This document shows positions 1-8,917 of a stretch of 64,000 bases of DNA, in pieces. Numbering within the stretch: the stretch's first letter is position 1; every line of letters begins with the position of its first letter. The translations under genes and the position numbers were made by a program. The notes under the pieces were generated by a model. The model was given only the letters and a program-made list of their open reading frames with translations. It was not told the DNA's origin and did not search any database. Origin of the DNA: Lachnospiraceae bacterium (GTDB lineage Bacteria; Bacillota; Clostridia; Lachnospirales; Lachnospiraceae); assembly GCA_022791755.1 (NCBI GenBank), contig JAAVZR010000021.1, positions 61,354-125,353 of the forward strand. The letters run 5' to 3'.

Positions 1-33
1 AATCCCCCGGACTGTCAACCAGCCGGGGGATTT
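1..33 (-). terminator. Hairpin downstream of the YgjV-like gene
   Basis: A GC-rich inverted repeat (AATCCCCCGG / CCGGGGGATT) starts about 20 bp past the stop of the preceding minus-strand gene. On the minus strand any T-tract would lie outside the window; on the plus strand the stem is followed by TTTT. It is therefore probably a bidirectional intrinsic terminator, cut by the window edge. Confidence 0.6.
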
Positions 34-52
34 TCCATGTCTGTTCTGCCTT

Positions 53-721
53 TTATAATTCCTTTATATAGACTCCGTCTACCGCCAGAAAGCCCATTTT
101 CTGAAGATAAGCCCTGTGGCCTTCCTCTGCCTTTGTGTACACCAGCCTGCGTATTCCCTTTGCCGGCAGCCGGGCGTACAGATAAGCTCCCACCGAGCAG
201 TCCCGGTATACGGGGGTAGAATAATCAAGGATAATTTCCATCGTATCCGGAGCCGTCTTTTTTCCAATCAGGACACCGGCCGGTACTGCGCCGGCACATA
301 CGATGTAGACGGCATCCGCATCTGTCCGGTCCATGGTAAACCCGGGAAAATATTTTCTGATATCATCTTTATAGTGGTCCACGATATAAAGCAAAAACGG
401 CTCATCCGCCCTCCCGTCGATCAGATCATAGCGCCGCTCCGCCTTTAAAAGCCGCGCCAGATTATATCCGTTTATGGCTACGAGGCAGGCATTCATCAAC
501 GCCGTCGGATAGGACCGAATGATCAGCGCATACACCGCAAAGATAGCGGAGCCCGTCAGGTTAATCACTCTCAATTTAATCACGGAAGTCATCAGCATCG
601 ACACCACCACCAGGGCAGAGCCGAAATAGCCGATCATTTCTATTATCGTCTCAGTACTCACAGATCCGTCATTCCTTTCTCTTACTGTTCTCTCAAAGGC
701 TCTGTGCTTTTTCTGATTCAC
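53..721 (-). CDS. YgjV-like membrane protein with GNAT-like C-terminal half
   Basis: The protein has up to 222 aa. Residues about 27-95 hold three hydrophobic segments of the YgjV type (IGYFGSALVVVSMLM, then a second helix and a helix around NACLVAINGYN). The soluble C-terminal half (about 100-222) has the look of an acetyltransferase fold, but I see no decisive acetyl-CoA motif. The longest reading uses a GTG start whose GTGA overlaps the stop of the TraX-like gene. No good ribosome binding site precedes that GTG, and an internal GTG (residue 21) or ATG (residue 29) is possible. It is the last gene of the GH13-TraX-YgjV operon. The family is recognised, but the function is unknown. Confidence 0.75.
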   Translation of the reverse strand: MNQKKHRAFERTVRERNDGSVSTETIIEMIGYFGSALVVVSMLMTSVIKLRVINLTGSAIFAVYALIIRSYPTALMNACLVAINGYNLARLLKAERRYDLIDGRADEPFLLYIVDHYKDDIRKYFPGFTMDRTDADAVYIVCAGAVPAGVLIGKKTAPDTMEIILDYSTPVYRDCSVGAYLYARLPAKGIRRLVYTKAEEGHRAYLQKMGFLAVDGVYIKEL

Positions 722-1473
722 AGGCTGCGTATCGCTGCCAGGACGAGAAGATGCACCGGATAGAAGAGATAAAACCCCAGCTTGAACCGGTCGCTTCCCC
801 TCTCCCCGCTGTAGAGTCCCATGAGAAGAAAGCTGGCCAGAGCCGTCATCTCCATCTGGCCTACGCCCAAAAGCAGCACGCCAAATCCAAAGGCGGCTCT
901 CTTAAGCGGCTGTTTTTGAAATCGGTACAAAAGGCAGACAAGCGCCACTCCGGCCCACCCATAGTCCGTGCGAAGCCACTCCGCCAGCGCGCCCATCAGC
1001 ACACACCAGCCAACAGCCCAGGCCCAGGCGCCCCGGTTTTGCAGACGTACAAATCCCGTCAGAGCCAAAAGCCCCAGAAACAGCGTAAAATAGACATTCT
1101 GCCCTGTACACAGCAAAGCCGCCGCCTCTCCTGCCCCAAGCACCCTTAAGGACAGCCCCGCCATGACCTGCTCCAAACGCCGGTTCATGATATCAAAGGG
1201 AAGTTCCGAGATCAGCGCAAACGCACCCAGCCGTCCCAGATACCGTCTCACATTCCTCGTGTGACAGAAGCCCTCCACCAGCAAAAAAGCATATAAGGGA
1301 AAAGCCAGCCTCCCAAAGAGACGCATCCCCCAGTACAGAGGAGTCCAGGGCTTGACCAGCATGTGGCCGGTATGGTCAATGAGCATGGAAACCAGCGCAA
1401 TCCATTTCAGCTGTGTTCCGCTAAGTCCCGCAAAACCGGCGGACGGCTTTGGGGACGCCGCCTTATCTGTCAT
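718..1473 (-). CDS. TraX family membrane protein
   Basis: The 251-aa polytopic protein carries the TraX signature near its N-terminus: a Lys-Trp-Ile-Ala segment, a MLIDHTGH motif with the conserved Asp-His pair, and RLFGRLAFPLYAFLLVEG. TraX was named for pilin N-acetylation in F plasmids, but most chromosomal copies in Firmicutes are free-standing and probably acylate envelope glycans. The start at 1473 is favoured over longer in-frame readings because its ATG overlaps the TGA of the upstream GH13-like gene (ATGA, 1470-1473), with a GGAAGGGG-like site upstream. That overlap implies translational coupling to the GH13 homologue. No conjugation genes lie nearby, so a transfer role is unlikely. 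Confidence 0.85.
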   Translation of the reverse strand: MTDKAASPKPSAGFAGLSGTQLKWIALVSMLIDHTGHMLVKPWTPLYWGMRLFGRLAFPLYAFLLVEGFCHTRNVRRYLGRLGAFALISELPFDIMNRRLEQVMAGLSLRVLGAGEAAALLCTGQNVYFTLFLGLLALTGFVRLQNRGAWAWAVGWCVLMGALAEWLRTDYGWAGVALVCLLYRFQKQPLKRAAFGFGVLLLGVGQMEMTALASFLLMGLYSGERGSDRFKLGFYLFYPVHLLVLAAIRSL

Positions 1474-3431
1474 ACTCTGCGGCCCCTTCCGGATTTCTTT
1501 TTTCCGATCTCCTTCGGCTTTTTCTCCGTCAGGATCATCACTGAGCGGGGAGAGACGGACAGCGTTTTTTCTGCCACCGGCTCCTCCTTTTCTGCCTCTG
1601 CCCAGACCGGCCTTCCCTCCGTCGCGGCCCCTGTATCCAGCTTCACATGCCACCGGCCGCCTCCGGGCGCTTTGGGCAGATCGAAAAGATGGGCCGTATT
1701 ATGAAAATTAAAGAGCACGTAAAAGCTGCTTTGCGGCTGTGTTTTTCCGTAGGCTCCATTATATAAGACACCCAGCTGACGGCGAAAATTTTCATACTGC
1801 ACCAGCCAGGGATGCACTCCGTGAATGGACAAATCCGGCATTCCCACCGAGAGGTAATCGCAGCACTGGGGCTCCGTGGCCTGATGAAACACATCATGCC
1901 GCGTCCTGAAGGCAATCAGAGTACGGATAAAATCACACAGTTCCCGGTCCTCCTCCTCCGGAATCTCCCAGTTCAGCCAGTTTGTGCCGTTATCCTGACA
2001 CCAGGCGTTATTATTGCCTCCCCTGGTATGCCCCCACTCATCCCCCGCCTGCAACAGAGGAACCCCCTGGCTTAAAAATACCAGCAGCAGCGCGTTCATC
2101 CTCTGTTTTAACCGCAGCCTCCGGACCGTCTCATCCTTCACAGGGCCTTCCGCCCCGCAGTTATCACTGTAATTATACCAGCTCCCATCCCGGTTATTTT
2201 CGCCGTTTGCCTCATTATGCTTCGTCTCATAGGATACCAGATCCTTCAGGGTAAAACCGGCGTATTCCGCAATGCAGTGGACCGGAGGCCATTTAGCCGG
2301 ATTACTCCTGATATGATACACCAGCGCTTTCAGCTGATCCTCATCACCGCGCACCAGCCGGCGCATGGACTCCTGAAAGCCCCCGTCCACTATGGCTGGC
2401 ATCGCCGCGCTCTCCTCCATACCCCAGCCGCCGGCCAGAAGCTTCCGCCCGGCCAGGACCGGGTCCTGCAAAACCGCCCGGCCAGGAAAGTCTCCCATGA
2501 CCCGAAAACCGTCCACATGGTACTCCACAGCCCAGAAGCGCAGCACCTGAATCACCCGGTCCGGCGTCATCTCAGGCACAAAGCAGAACTGCAAGAGTAC
2601 CTCCAGCCCCGCTTCGTGAAAGGCTTTCACCATATCTTTAAACTGTACGTCGGCAGGTATGGCGCAGGCACGGTCACAGTATTCGCTCTTGGGCGCGAAA
2701 AAATAGCCTCCGGTGTATCCCCAGTAATTGACCGGTCCGGCCTCGCCGTTCTCATCAAAATCAAAGACCGGCTGCAGCTCCACCGCCGTAATCCCCAGAG
2801 TCAGAAGATAGGGAATCTTCTCTGTCAGACCGCCGAAGGTGCCCGGAGAAGCCACGCCGGAAGAAGAATCGATCGTAAATCCTCTCACATGCAGCTGATA
2901 CAGAATGGTCTCTGACCAGGGGCGCTGCGGCCTCCTCTCTTCCCCCCAGTCGTATGACTCTGTCAAAAATCCGCTTCGCAGAGGTTCTTCTCTCCGCCTC
3001 TCCTCTGCGCCGCTCTCTGTCTTCGCATCCTGCGCCGCCTTCTCCCTCGCCTCCTTCGGCCCCTGATACAGCGTCTGAAGGCGCTTAGGTTTCCCTTTTC
3101 CAAAGGCCGGACGGCCGCGCAGAACACGGCTGCAAGGGTCCGCCTGCTCCACGCTGTTCAGACGCAGACAGTATTCCATCCGGCTGCGGTCCACACCGGA
3201 CAGAGTCAGGCTGCGCACATTTCCCATTCCCTCTTCGGGAAATGCAAACACGGCAGCCGGTTCCTCCTCTTCCATATAATATAATACCAGCTCTGCCTTC
3301 TCCCGCTGTCCGGCCACTATGGTAAAATCCGTATATTCTCCTCTGGTCCTCACCCCGGGAAACCAGTCATACATTGCCGCATTCTCCCCGATCACCATCC
3401 GCGGTCCGTCCGCTGTCTTTTTTTTCTTCAT
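1470..3431 (-). CDS. GH13 debranching-enzyme homologue, catalytically degenerate
   Basis: The 653-aa protein resembles GlgX/isoamylase-type glycogen debranching enzymes along most of its length: an N-terminal CBM48-like region (about 10-120), a (beta/alpha)8 region from about 172, and the family-typical stretch around 400-430 (KHNEANGENNRDG). The GH13 active-site motifs are destroyed. Region I (DVVYNH in active enzymes) reads QFCFVP near 281-286. Region II reads VDGFRVM, so the nucleophile Asp is Met312. Region III (AEPW) reads AGGW, so the acid Glu is Gly334. Region IV (HDG) reads YAG at 390-392. Residues 125-155 form a charged linker. It is first gene of an operon with TraX-like and YgjV-like genes. 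Known families suggest a glycan-binding or regulatory pseudoenzyme; that role is inferred. Confidence 0.85.
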   Translation of the reverse strand: MKKKKTADGPRMVIGENAAMYDWFPGVRTRGEYTDFTIVAGQREKAELVLYYMEEEEPAAVFAFPEEGMGNVRSLTLSGVDRSRMEYCLRLNSVEQADPCSRVLRGRPAFGKGKPKRLQTLYQGPKEAREKAAQDAKTESGAEERRREEPLRSGFLTESYDWGEERRPQRPWSETILYQLHVRGFTIDSSSGVASPGTFGGLTEKIPYLLTLGITAVELQPVFDFDENGEAGPVNYWGYTGGYFFAPKSEYCDRACAIPADVQFKDMVKAFHEAGLEVLLQFCFVPEMTPDRVIQVLRFWAVEYHVDGFRVMGDFPGRAVLQDPVLAGRKLLAGGWGMEESAAMPAIVDGGFQESMRRLVRGDEDQLKALVYHIRSNPAKWPPVHCIAEYAGFTLKDLVSYETKHNEANGENNRDGSWYNYSDNCGAEGPVKDETVRRLRLKQRMNALLLVFLSQGVPLLQAGDEWGHTRGGNNNAWCQDNGTNWLNWEIPEEEDRELCDFIRTLIAFRTRHDVFHQATEPQCCDYLSVGMPDLSIHGVHPWLVQYENFRRQLGVLYNGAYGKTQPQSSFYVLFNFHNTAHLFDLPKAPGGGRWHVKLDTGAATEGRPVWAEAEKEEPVAEKTLSVSPRSVMILTEKKPKEIGKKKSGRGRRV

Positions 3432-3545
3432 TTACCTTCTCCTCTTTGGACTTTCCATATCTTCTCTTTCTGTTGTCACTGTTTCTATTATAAAGGATTT
3501 TTGCCTTTCTCACAACATACAATTTCCAAAAAGAGTAAAAGAAAA

Positions 3546-3567
3546 AGACGCACTTTACAGTGCGTCT
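3546..3567 (-). terminator. Intrinsic terminator of the ABC-F gene, stop codon in loop
   Basis: On the minus strand an 8-bp perfect stem (AGACGCAC / GTGCGTCT) with a 6-nt loop is followed by TTTTTCTTTTACTC. The TAA stop of the ABC-F gene (3555-3557) lies in the loop, so the last codons form the 5' arm. Confidence 0.88.
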
Positions 3568-5189
3568 GCGTCGGAAGTGACCTTATTGATCTGTCTCTTG
3601 CGGGCCATCACATCAGCCTCCAGGTATTCGTCATAGGTCGTCATCTTATCGATCAGCCCGTCCGGCGTGATCTCCATAATCCGGTTTGCCGTGGTCTGCA
3701 CAAACTGATGATCGTGACAGGAGAACAGAATCACGCCCGGAAATTTAATCAGTCCATTATTGAGAGCCGTAATCGACTCCATATCCAGATGGTTGGTGGG
3801 CTCGTCAAAAATCAGTACGTTGGTCGCCTGAATCATCATCATTGATAACTGACAGCGCACTTTCTCGCCGCCGGACAGTACTCTCAGCTTTTTGATGCCG
3901 TCCTCGCCCGCGAAGAGCATCCGGCCCAGAAAGCCTCTCACATAGGTCATATCCTTGATGGCGGAAAACTGGGTCAGCCAGTCGGTGATGGTCAGGTCCG
4001 AATCAAAGATCTTCGTGTTATCCTTGGCGAAATAAGCCTGGGAGGTGGTTACTCCCCACTTATAGCTGCCCTCATCCGGCTCCAGCTCACCGGCCAGAAT
4101 CTGAAAAAGCGTGGTCTTAGCCAGCTCATCGGATCCCACAAAAGCGATCTTATCATTACGGCCCACGATAAAGGATATGTTGTCCAGCACTTTTACCCCG
4201 TCAATGGTCTTGGAAATCCCCTCTACTGTCAGCACCTCATTGCCGATCTCCCGCTCCGGACGGAAATCAATATAGGGGTACTTGCGGCTGGATGGACGGA
4301 TCTCATCCAGTTCGATCTTCTCCAGAGCCCTCTTGCGGGAGGTGGCCTGCTTGGACTTGGAAGCGTTAGCCGAGAAGCGCTGAATAAATTCCTGCAGCTC
4401 CCTGATCTTTTCTTCCTTCTTCTTATTGGCCTCTTTCATCTGCTTTATCATCAGCTGACTGGACTCATACCAGAAATCATAGTTCCCGGCATAGAGCTGG
4501 ATCTTACCATAGTCAATATCCGCCGTGTGCGTACAGACCTTATTCAGGAAGTAGCGGTCATGGGATACCACAATCACCGTATTGTCAAAATTAATCAGAA
4601 ATTCCTCCAGCCAGGCAATGGCATCCAGATCCAGATGGTTGGTGGGCTCATCCAGTAAAAGAATATCCGGATTGCCAAAGAGCGCCTGTGCCAAAAGCAC
4701 CTTCACCTTCTCGTTGCCGTTTAAATCTTTTACAAATGAATCGTGAAGCTCCGTCTCGATGCCCAGTCCGTTTAACAGCACGGCAGCGTCGGATTCCGCC
4801 TCCCAGCCGTTCATCTCGGCAAACTCCGCCTCCAGATCCGCCGCATGGATTCCGTCCTCATCGGAAAAATCCTCCTTGGCATAGATGGCGTCCTTCTCCT
4901 TCATGACCTCGTAAAGCCTTGCATTTCCCATAATGACCGTATCCAGCACGGTAAACTCATCATACTTAAAATGATCCTGCTGCAAGAAGGAAAGCCTCTG
5001 TCCCGGCGTGATGAAAATATCTCCCTTGCTGGGCTCCAGCTGTCCGGACAGGATCTTTAAAAACGTGGACTTGCCCGCGCCGTTGGCGCCGATCAGCCCG
5101 TAGCAGTTACCCTCCGTGAATTTGATATTCACATCTTCAAACAGGGCCTTCTTACCAATACGCAGCGTAATATTGTTTGCACTTATCAT
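3555..5189 (-). CDS. ABC-F family ATPase (YbiT/YkpA-like)
   Basis: The 544-aa soluble protein has two ABC ATPase domains joined by a charged linker (about 245-315), the layout of ABC-F translation factors. Domain 1 has Walker A GANGAGKST (34-42) and Walker B LLLDEPTNHLD (177-187), with a signature altered to LNGNE. Domain 2 has a changed P-loop (GSDELAKTT, 352-360) but an intact LSGGE signature and FDEPTNHLD. These departures are typical of the YbiT/YkpA branch and are not evidence of decay. There are no membrane segments, so it is not a transporter. Members act on ribosomes; some give antibiotic resistance, but this housekeeping-like branch is not a known resistance group. It stands as a single gene with its own terminator. 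Confidence 0.93.
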   Translation of the reverse strand: MISANNITLRIGKKALFEDVNIKFTEGNCYGLIGANGAGKSTFLKILSGQLEPSKGDIFITPGQRLSFLQQDHFKYDEFTVLDTVIMGNARLYEVMKEKDAIYAKEDFSDEDGIHAADLEAEFAEMNGWEAESDAAVLLNGLGIETELHDSFVKDLNGNEKVKVLLAQALFGNPDILLLDEPTNHLDLDAIAWLEEFLINFDNTVIVVSHDRYFLNKVCTHTADIDYGKIQLYAGNYDFWYESSQLMIKQMKEANKKKEEKIRELQEFIQRFSANASKSKQATSRKRALEKIELDEIRPSSRKYPYIDFRPEREIGNEVLTVEGISKTIDGVKVLDNISFIVGRNDKIAFVGSDELAKTTLFQILAGELEPDEGSYKWGVTTSQAYFAKDNTKIFDSDLTITDWLTQFSAIKDMTYVRGFLGRMLFAGEDGIKKLRVLSGGEKVRCQLSMMMIQATNVLIFDEPTNHLDMESITALNNGLIKFPGVILFSCHDHQFVQTTANRIMEITPDGLIDKMTTYDEYLEADVMARKRQINKVTSDADAL

Positions 5190-5291
5190 GTTCTCTTTCT
5201 TCTCCTAATGACATGTTAGGGTGTACAATACCTTAGTATATCTCAACCGACTAAAATACACAATAGCTTTTTTGCTTTTCCGAAGCCTTTT

Positions 5292-7940
5292 CTACAGCTG
5301 CTTTATGATACTGATGATATTGGCCATCTCGTCATCCCCGAAAACGATATCAAACTCCTCCTCCAGAGGCTTCAGGATATCCTTTAAGTCGTTATACAGC
5401 CGTTTATGGCGCATCAGAATATTCTCACGGTTTATGTTTCCCGGCATATTTTCCCGGGTTATGATCCGATATACCGTACAGGCGATATGCATGTACAGCC
5501 CCAGTTCCTGATCCTGCGACAGCCCCTGCACCGTCTTCTTGATCCGGGTGATGGCCCGGGGCAGCAGCCGGTTCAGCGCATCCACGTCAATCCCTTCCAG
5601 CTGTTCGGACAGATATGCCGCCATGGCTTCAAAATCCACTGTCCGGGGCTGTTCCAGGCTCTCTAACGTCAGCAGAATATCCAGCTTATCCACCGGCGTC
5701 TCAAAAAGCCTTGCGATGGAGATAAAAGCAATCCCGTGCAGCTTGGGATCGTAGGTGCCGATCACATAGAGAATCTCATGATCCTTCTTGATCTTATTGA
5801 TCTCCTCCAAAAGAAAACGCCGGTCACTGATGGCCAGAGGAATGATATCCACCCCTTCTAAGGACAGATGCCGCTCCAGATAATTCTTCATCTGAACAGC
5901 GCCTCCCTTCCCGCTCTGGCACAGGGTAACGATGACCTTATGATTATTCTGCCTCTGATACTCTTCCGTCATCTGCATATAGGAAGTCCGGTAGGTCTCC
6001 ATCATATTGTCATAGAGCTCGTCGATGGTGGTAAAGCTGCCGGCTTTGCGGGAACAATCCAGCACGATCAGCGTGGCCGGTACCATCATGGTGCGGATAT
6101 AGATTCCGGTCTCCTTCATGACCGTCTCTGCCATGGTCTTTAAGGAACCCATATCATACAGCATCAAAATACCCTTCCCCTCATCGATCTCCTGGACCAT
6201 TTTGCGCAGCTCTTCATATACGCTCTGCATATCCTTATCCAGCGACAGATTAAAGGCATAGGTATTACCGCATTTCACCAGAGAATTCACCGTCTCGGCC
6301 ATGGATGTGGCCGTGGAATTGCCGTGCATGGCTACCAGCACCACCAGCTTGCTCACAGGACGGCCATAAGCCCCGCCGCACAGAAACATCGTGATAAAGA
6401 CCACCTCGTCGATGGGAAGCTGCACCTCAAATTCCTTTTCCAGCATTGCCGAAAATTTCGTACAGAAAGCATACTCCTCACGGTATTTTTCCACAATCTC
6501 CATAATCCGGTCATTGGAAAGGCGCTGAGGCCGGTCAGATCTCTCTAAAGCCGCCGACAGATGGAGACAAAGGCCATAAAACGTAGATTCCGGAAACACC
6601 CTCTCAAAGCGCTTCGACGCCTTCTGCATAAACTGTTCCACCATCACCACAATGCGCTGATCCACGATCTTTAAAATGGATTCTTTGTTGATATTTCCCT
6701 CACAGAGACGGTTTGTCACCTGCTTTAAATCATATTCCAGATCGGCGTTTATAATTGTGCTGATATCCTCCTCCAGAATCCCCCTCTCCCTCAGCTCGCT
6801 CACCTTACGGTCTATGAAATCGTAAATCGTCTCCCCCGGTTCGCCGGCGATGAAATTCTCATCCTCCACTTTTTCCATGTTCTCCCCGGAAAAGGTGTAG
6901 GAATAGTTCTGTGGAATCAGGCTCTCCACCTTATCCCGCTCATCCCGGTAATACAGAAATCCCTTTCTCACCTGGGGCGAAAAATCATTCAGATAGATAC
7001 AGAGCTCTCTGGTTTTCCTGTTAAACTCCCGCACATAGGCGTTGGCGCAGCCCATGCGGACGTCGGAGCGCAGCTGCTTTACATTGCGCTCACACCGGTA
7101 CAGAAGGATGCAGCGCAAAAGCTCTGCGTTGACCCGGATCGCCTTATTCATCCTGGCCGCTTCCTCGATAAAGAAGCGCTGCACCAGAGCAAAACGTTCT
7201 TCCAGCGATCTGGCCTGCAGAGACGGCAGATCAATGCGCACCGAAAATCTGGAGGCCATCGCCTCCATCATATGCTTACGCTCGCTGTCGTCGGCGGCGC
7301 AGATTACGATGGTTTCCCTGGCCTCCTTCTTCTCGTTTTCAATCATGTCTAACAGGATATCCCTGGAGTAGGCCGGCAGAAAGTTGATATGGTCGATAAA
7401 CAGAACGCCGCCCTTCGCCTTCTGAAAAGCTCCTTCCTTCCAGGTCCCGTCTCCGAACAGCTGCTCGTTCAGCTCCTTTTCCATCCCCTCGTAATAGCGG
7501 CAGTTAAATTTGGCAAAGGGGGCATCCTGAGCGATTACCCCATTCTCTCTGGCAAATTCCGCCATCAGCGATGCAAAATAGCTCTTGCCTGATCCCTCCG
7601 GCCCCATAATCAGCGTATGAAGGCTGTGCTCCGGATACAGAATCGCCGCCTTAGCCAGCTGTACCATATGCTTAAGGCTCCCCTCCTGCCCGATCAGTCT
7701 CCCAAAGCACGACCGCTCTCGCCGGATACTTTCCGGCGCCTCGCTCATCCGGTAGAGAACCGGGCGGCCCGCCAGCTTTTCAAGCCTCCCTTCCTTGACC
7801 AGCTCATTGAGCAGCGTACTCAGGTTAGAGCGCTGCATCTCCAGCTTCTGCGAAAGCTCCTGGGTGGTAAAGCTTTTTTCTGCCGTCCCTCCCCCGCTGC
7901 TCAGCATATATTCATATAAGATCTCTTTTTTTGACTTCAT
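5292..7940 (-). CDS. LevR-like PRD transcriptional regulator with degenerate AAA+ domain
   Basis: The 882-aa protein has, in order: an N-terminal winged helix (about 1-65), an AAA+ domain of sigma-54-activator type (about 80-310; Walker A GPEGSGKS at 113-120), a first PRD domain (about 420-525, His459), an EIIA-Man-like domain with the phosphorylatable His538 in AMHGNSTA, an EIIB-like segment (around LCQSGKGGAVQ), and a second PRD near the C-terminus (LYMHIA). This matches LevR-type sugar regulators controlled by PTS phosphorylation. The sigma-54-contacting GAFTGA loop is replaced by GAFQKA (170-175), and Walker B reads FIDH with no catalytic Glu. No PTS genes adjoin, so its target is unknown. 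It is a paralogue of the regulator at 40.7-43.3 kb. Confidence 0.88.
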   Translation of the reverse strand: MKSKKEILYEYMLSSGGGTAEKSFTTQELSQKLEMQRSNLSTLLNELVKEGRLEKLAGRPVLYRMSEAPESIRRERSCFGRLIGQEGSLKHMVQLAKAAILYPEHSLHTLIMGPEGSGKSYFASLMAEFARENGVIAQDAPFAKFNCRYYEGMEKELNEQLFGDGTWKEGAFQKAKGGVLFIDHINFLPAYSRDILLDMIENEKKEARETIVICAADDSERKHMMEAMASRFSVRIDLPSLQARSLEERFALVQRFFIEEAARMNKAIRVNAELLRCILLYRCERNVKQLRSDVRMGCANAYVREFNRKTRELCIYLNDFSPQVRKGFLYYRDERDKVESLIPQNYSYTFSGENMEKVEDENFIAGEPGETIYDFIDRKVSELRERGILEEDISTIINADLEYDLKQVTNRLCEGNINKESILKIVDQRIVVMVEQFMQKASKRFERVFPESTFYGLCLHLSAALERSDRPQRLSNDRIMEIVEKYREEYAFCTKFSAMLEKEFEVQLPIDEVVFITMFLCGGAYGRPVSKLVVLVAMHGNSTATSMAETVNSLVKCGNTYAFNLSLDKDMQSVYEELRKMVQEIDEGKGILMLYDMGSLKTMAETVMKETGIYIRTMMVPATLIVLDCSRKAGSFTTIDELYDNMMETYRTSYMQMTEEYQRQNNHKVIVTLCQSGKGGAVQMKNYLERHLSLEGVDIIPLAISDRRFLLEEINKIKKDHEILYVIGTYDPKLHGIAFISIARLFETPVDKLDILLTLESLEQPRTVDFEAMAAYLSEQLEGIDVDALNRLLPRAITRIKKTVQGLSQDQELGLYMHIACTVYRIITRENMPGNINRENILMRHKRLYNDLKDILKPLEEEFDIVFGDDEMANIISIIKQL

Positions 7941-8017
7941 TGCTCTTCTCCGCCATATTCCCGCTTATCGTTGGTCGCATCGCCATTGCCGCTCTCCGGC
8001 ATGTAACGTATCATCTC

Positions 8018-8917
8018 CTAGGATTTCCTCCGTAACGGACAGATGGCCCGTCCCGCCAGCCAGATAAATAAAACGGAGAGTGCCAGCTGAAGGAGGCAGC
8101 TGGCCCAGACCCACCAGGGTTCCAGCAGACGGTCTGTCATAATGTAGCTATTATACCAGCTCATAAAGTTCATCTCCGTCCCGGCCCCCATCTGCCCGTT
8201 AAACAGGCTGTAAAAGGTCATGGCCGGATTTAACAGAAGAAGCAGATTAAACAGATTCATGATCCTGGTATCAAACCGCACCGTAGACGGCGTCATCAGA
8301 GATATGATATTGTAAATCAGAACCAACACCAGATAGGTCCCCGCCACCATAAAGATCACCGCCAGATAGGAAAGCACCGTGGCCATCGTAGTCCTCTTCA
8401 TCCAGGAAGAGAAAAAGATGCTCACGCTGCCGGCAAAGAGCGCTGCCACACCCAGGCAGAAAAAGAGTATCCCCAGATCCCACAGGCCTATGCCGCCATA
8501 GATAAACACCAGAGCCAGCACCGGCAGGCTGCTGACCATCAGAACAAACACAGTGCTCAGGCTGGAGAGCAGTTTACCGACTATGATGTCAAGAGGACGC
8601 AGCCTGGTACACAGAAGCAAATCCAGCGTCTGCCTCTCCCTCTCCCCGGATATACTGCCCGCCGTCAGAGCCGGTACGATAAACAGAATAAAGGCCGCCT
8701 CAAAGGAAGCCACCATCGTATACATTTCAAGAAGAGAGGAATAGCTCATCTCCCCGTAGTAGCTGCTGTTTTTTACCATCAGCTGCAGCTGCACCAGCCC
8801 CACCAGCGCCAGCACCAGATTAAAGGCCAGCACGATGACCGTAAGTCTGGCGGTCCGGCTGCTGCTCATGGTCTCCTTCTGATATACAGGCCGGATATTG
8901 CGAAGGCCTTTCCTCAT
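8018..8917 (-). CDS. ABC-2 type exporter permease
   Basis: The 299-aa protein has about six membrane-spanning segments and the ABC-2 permease motif in its first cytoplasmic loop (SISGERERQTLDLLL, about 88-102), which contacts the ATPase. Its ATG overlaps the TGA of the ATPase gene (8914-8917). It is the last gene of a five-gene operon: response regulator, kinase, 747-aa membrane-anchored protein, ATPase, permease. The arrangement suggests an exporter controlled by its own two-component system. The substrate cannot be told from the sequence. A 77-bp gap separates it from the downstream PRD regulator. Confidence 0.88.
   Translation of the reverse strand: MRKGLRNIRPVYQKETMSSSRTARLTVIVLAFNLVLALVGLVQLQLMVKNSSYYGEMSYSSLLEMYTMVASFEAAFILFIVPALTAGSISGERERQTLDLLLCTRLRPLDIIVGKLLSSLSTVFVLMVSSLPVLALVFIYGGIGLWDLGILFFCLGVAALFAGSVSIFFSSWMKRTTMATVLSYLAVIFMVAGTYLVLVLIYNIISLMTPSTVRFDTRIMNLFNLLLLLNPAMTFYSLFNGQMGAGTEMNFMSWYNSYIMTDRLLEPWWVWASCLLQLALSVLFIWLAGRAICPLRRKS

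Noticed and set aside
718..1473. TraX-like gene as evidence for a conjugative element
   Set aside because: No other transfer, relaxase or integrase genes are nearby, and chromosomal TraX homologues are common in Firmicutes.
3555..5189. Degenerate second P-loop and altered first signature of the ABC-F protein as signs of decay
   Set aside because: These changes are, to my knowledge, normal in the YbiT/YkpA branch.
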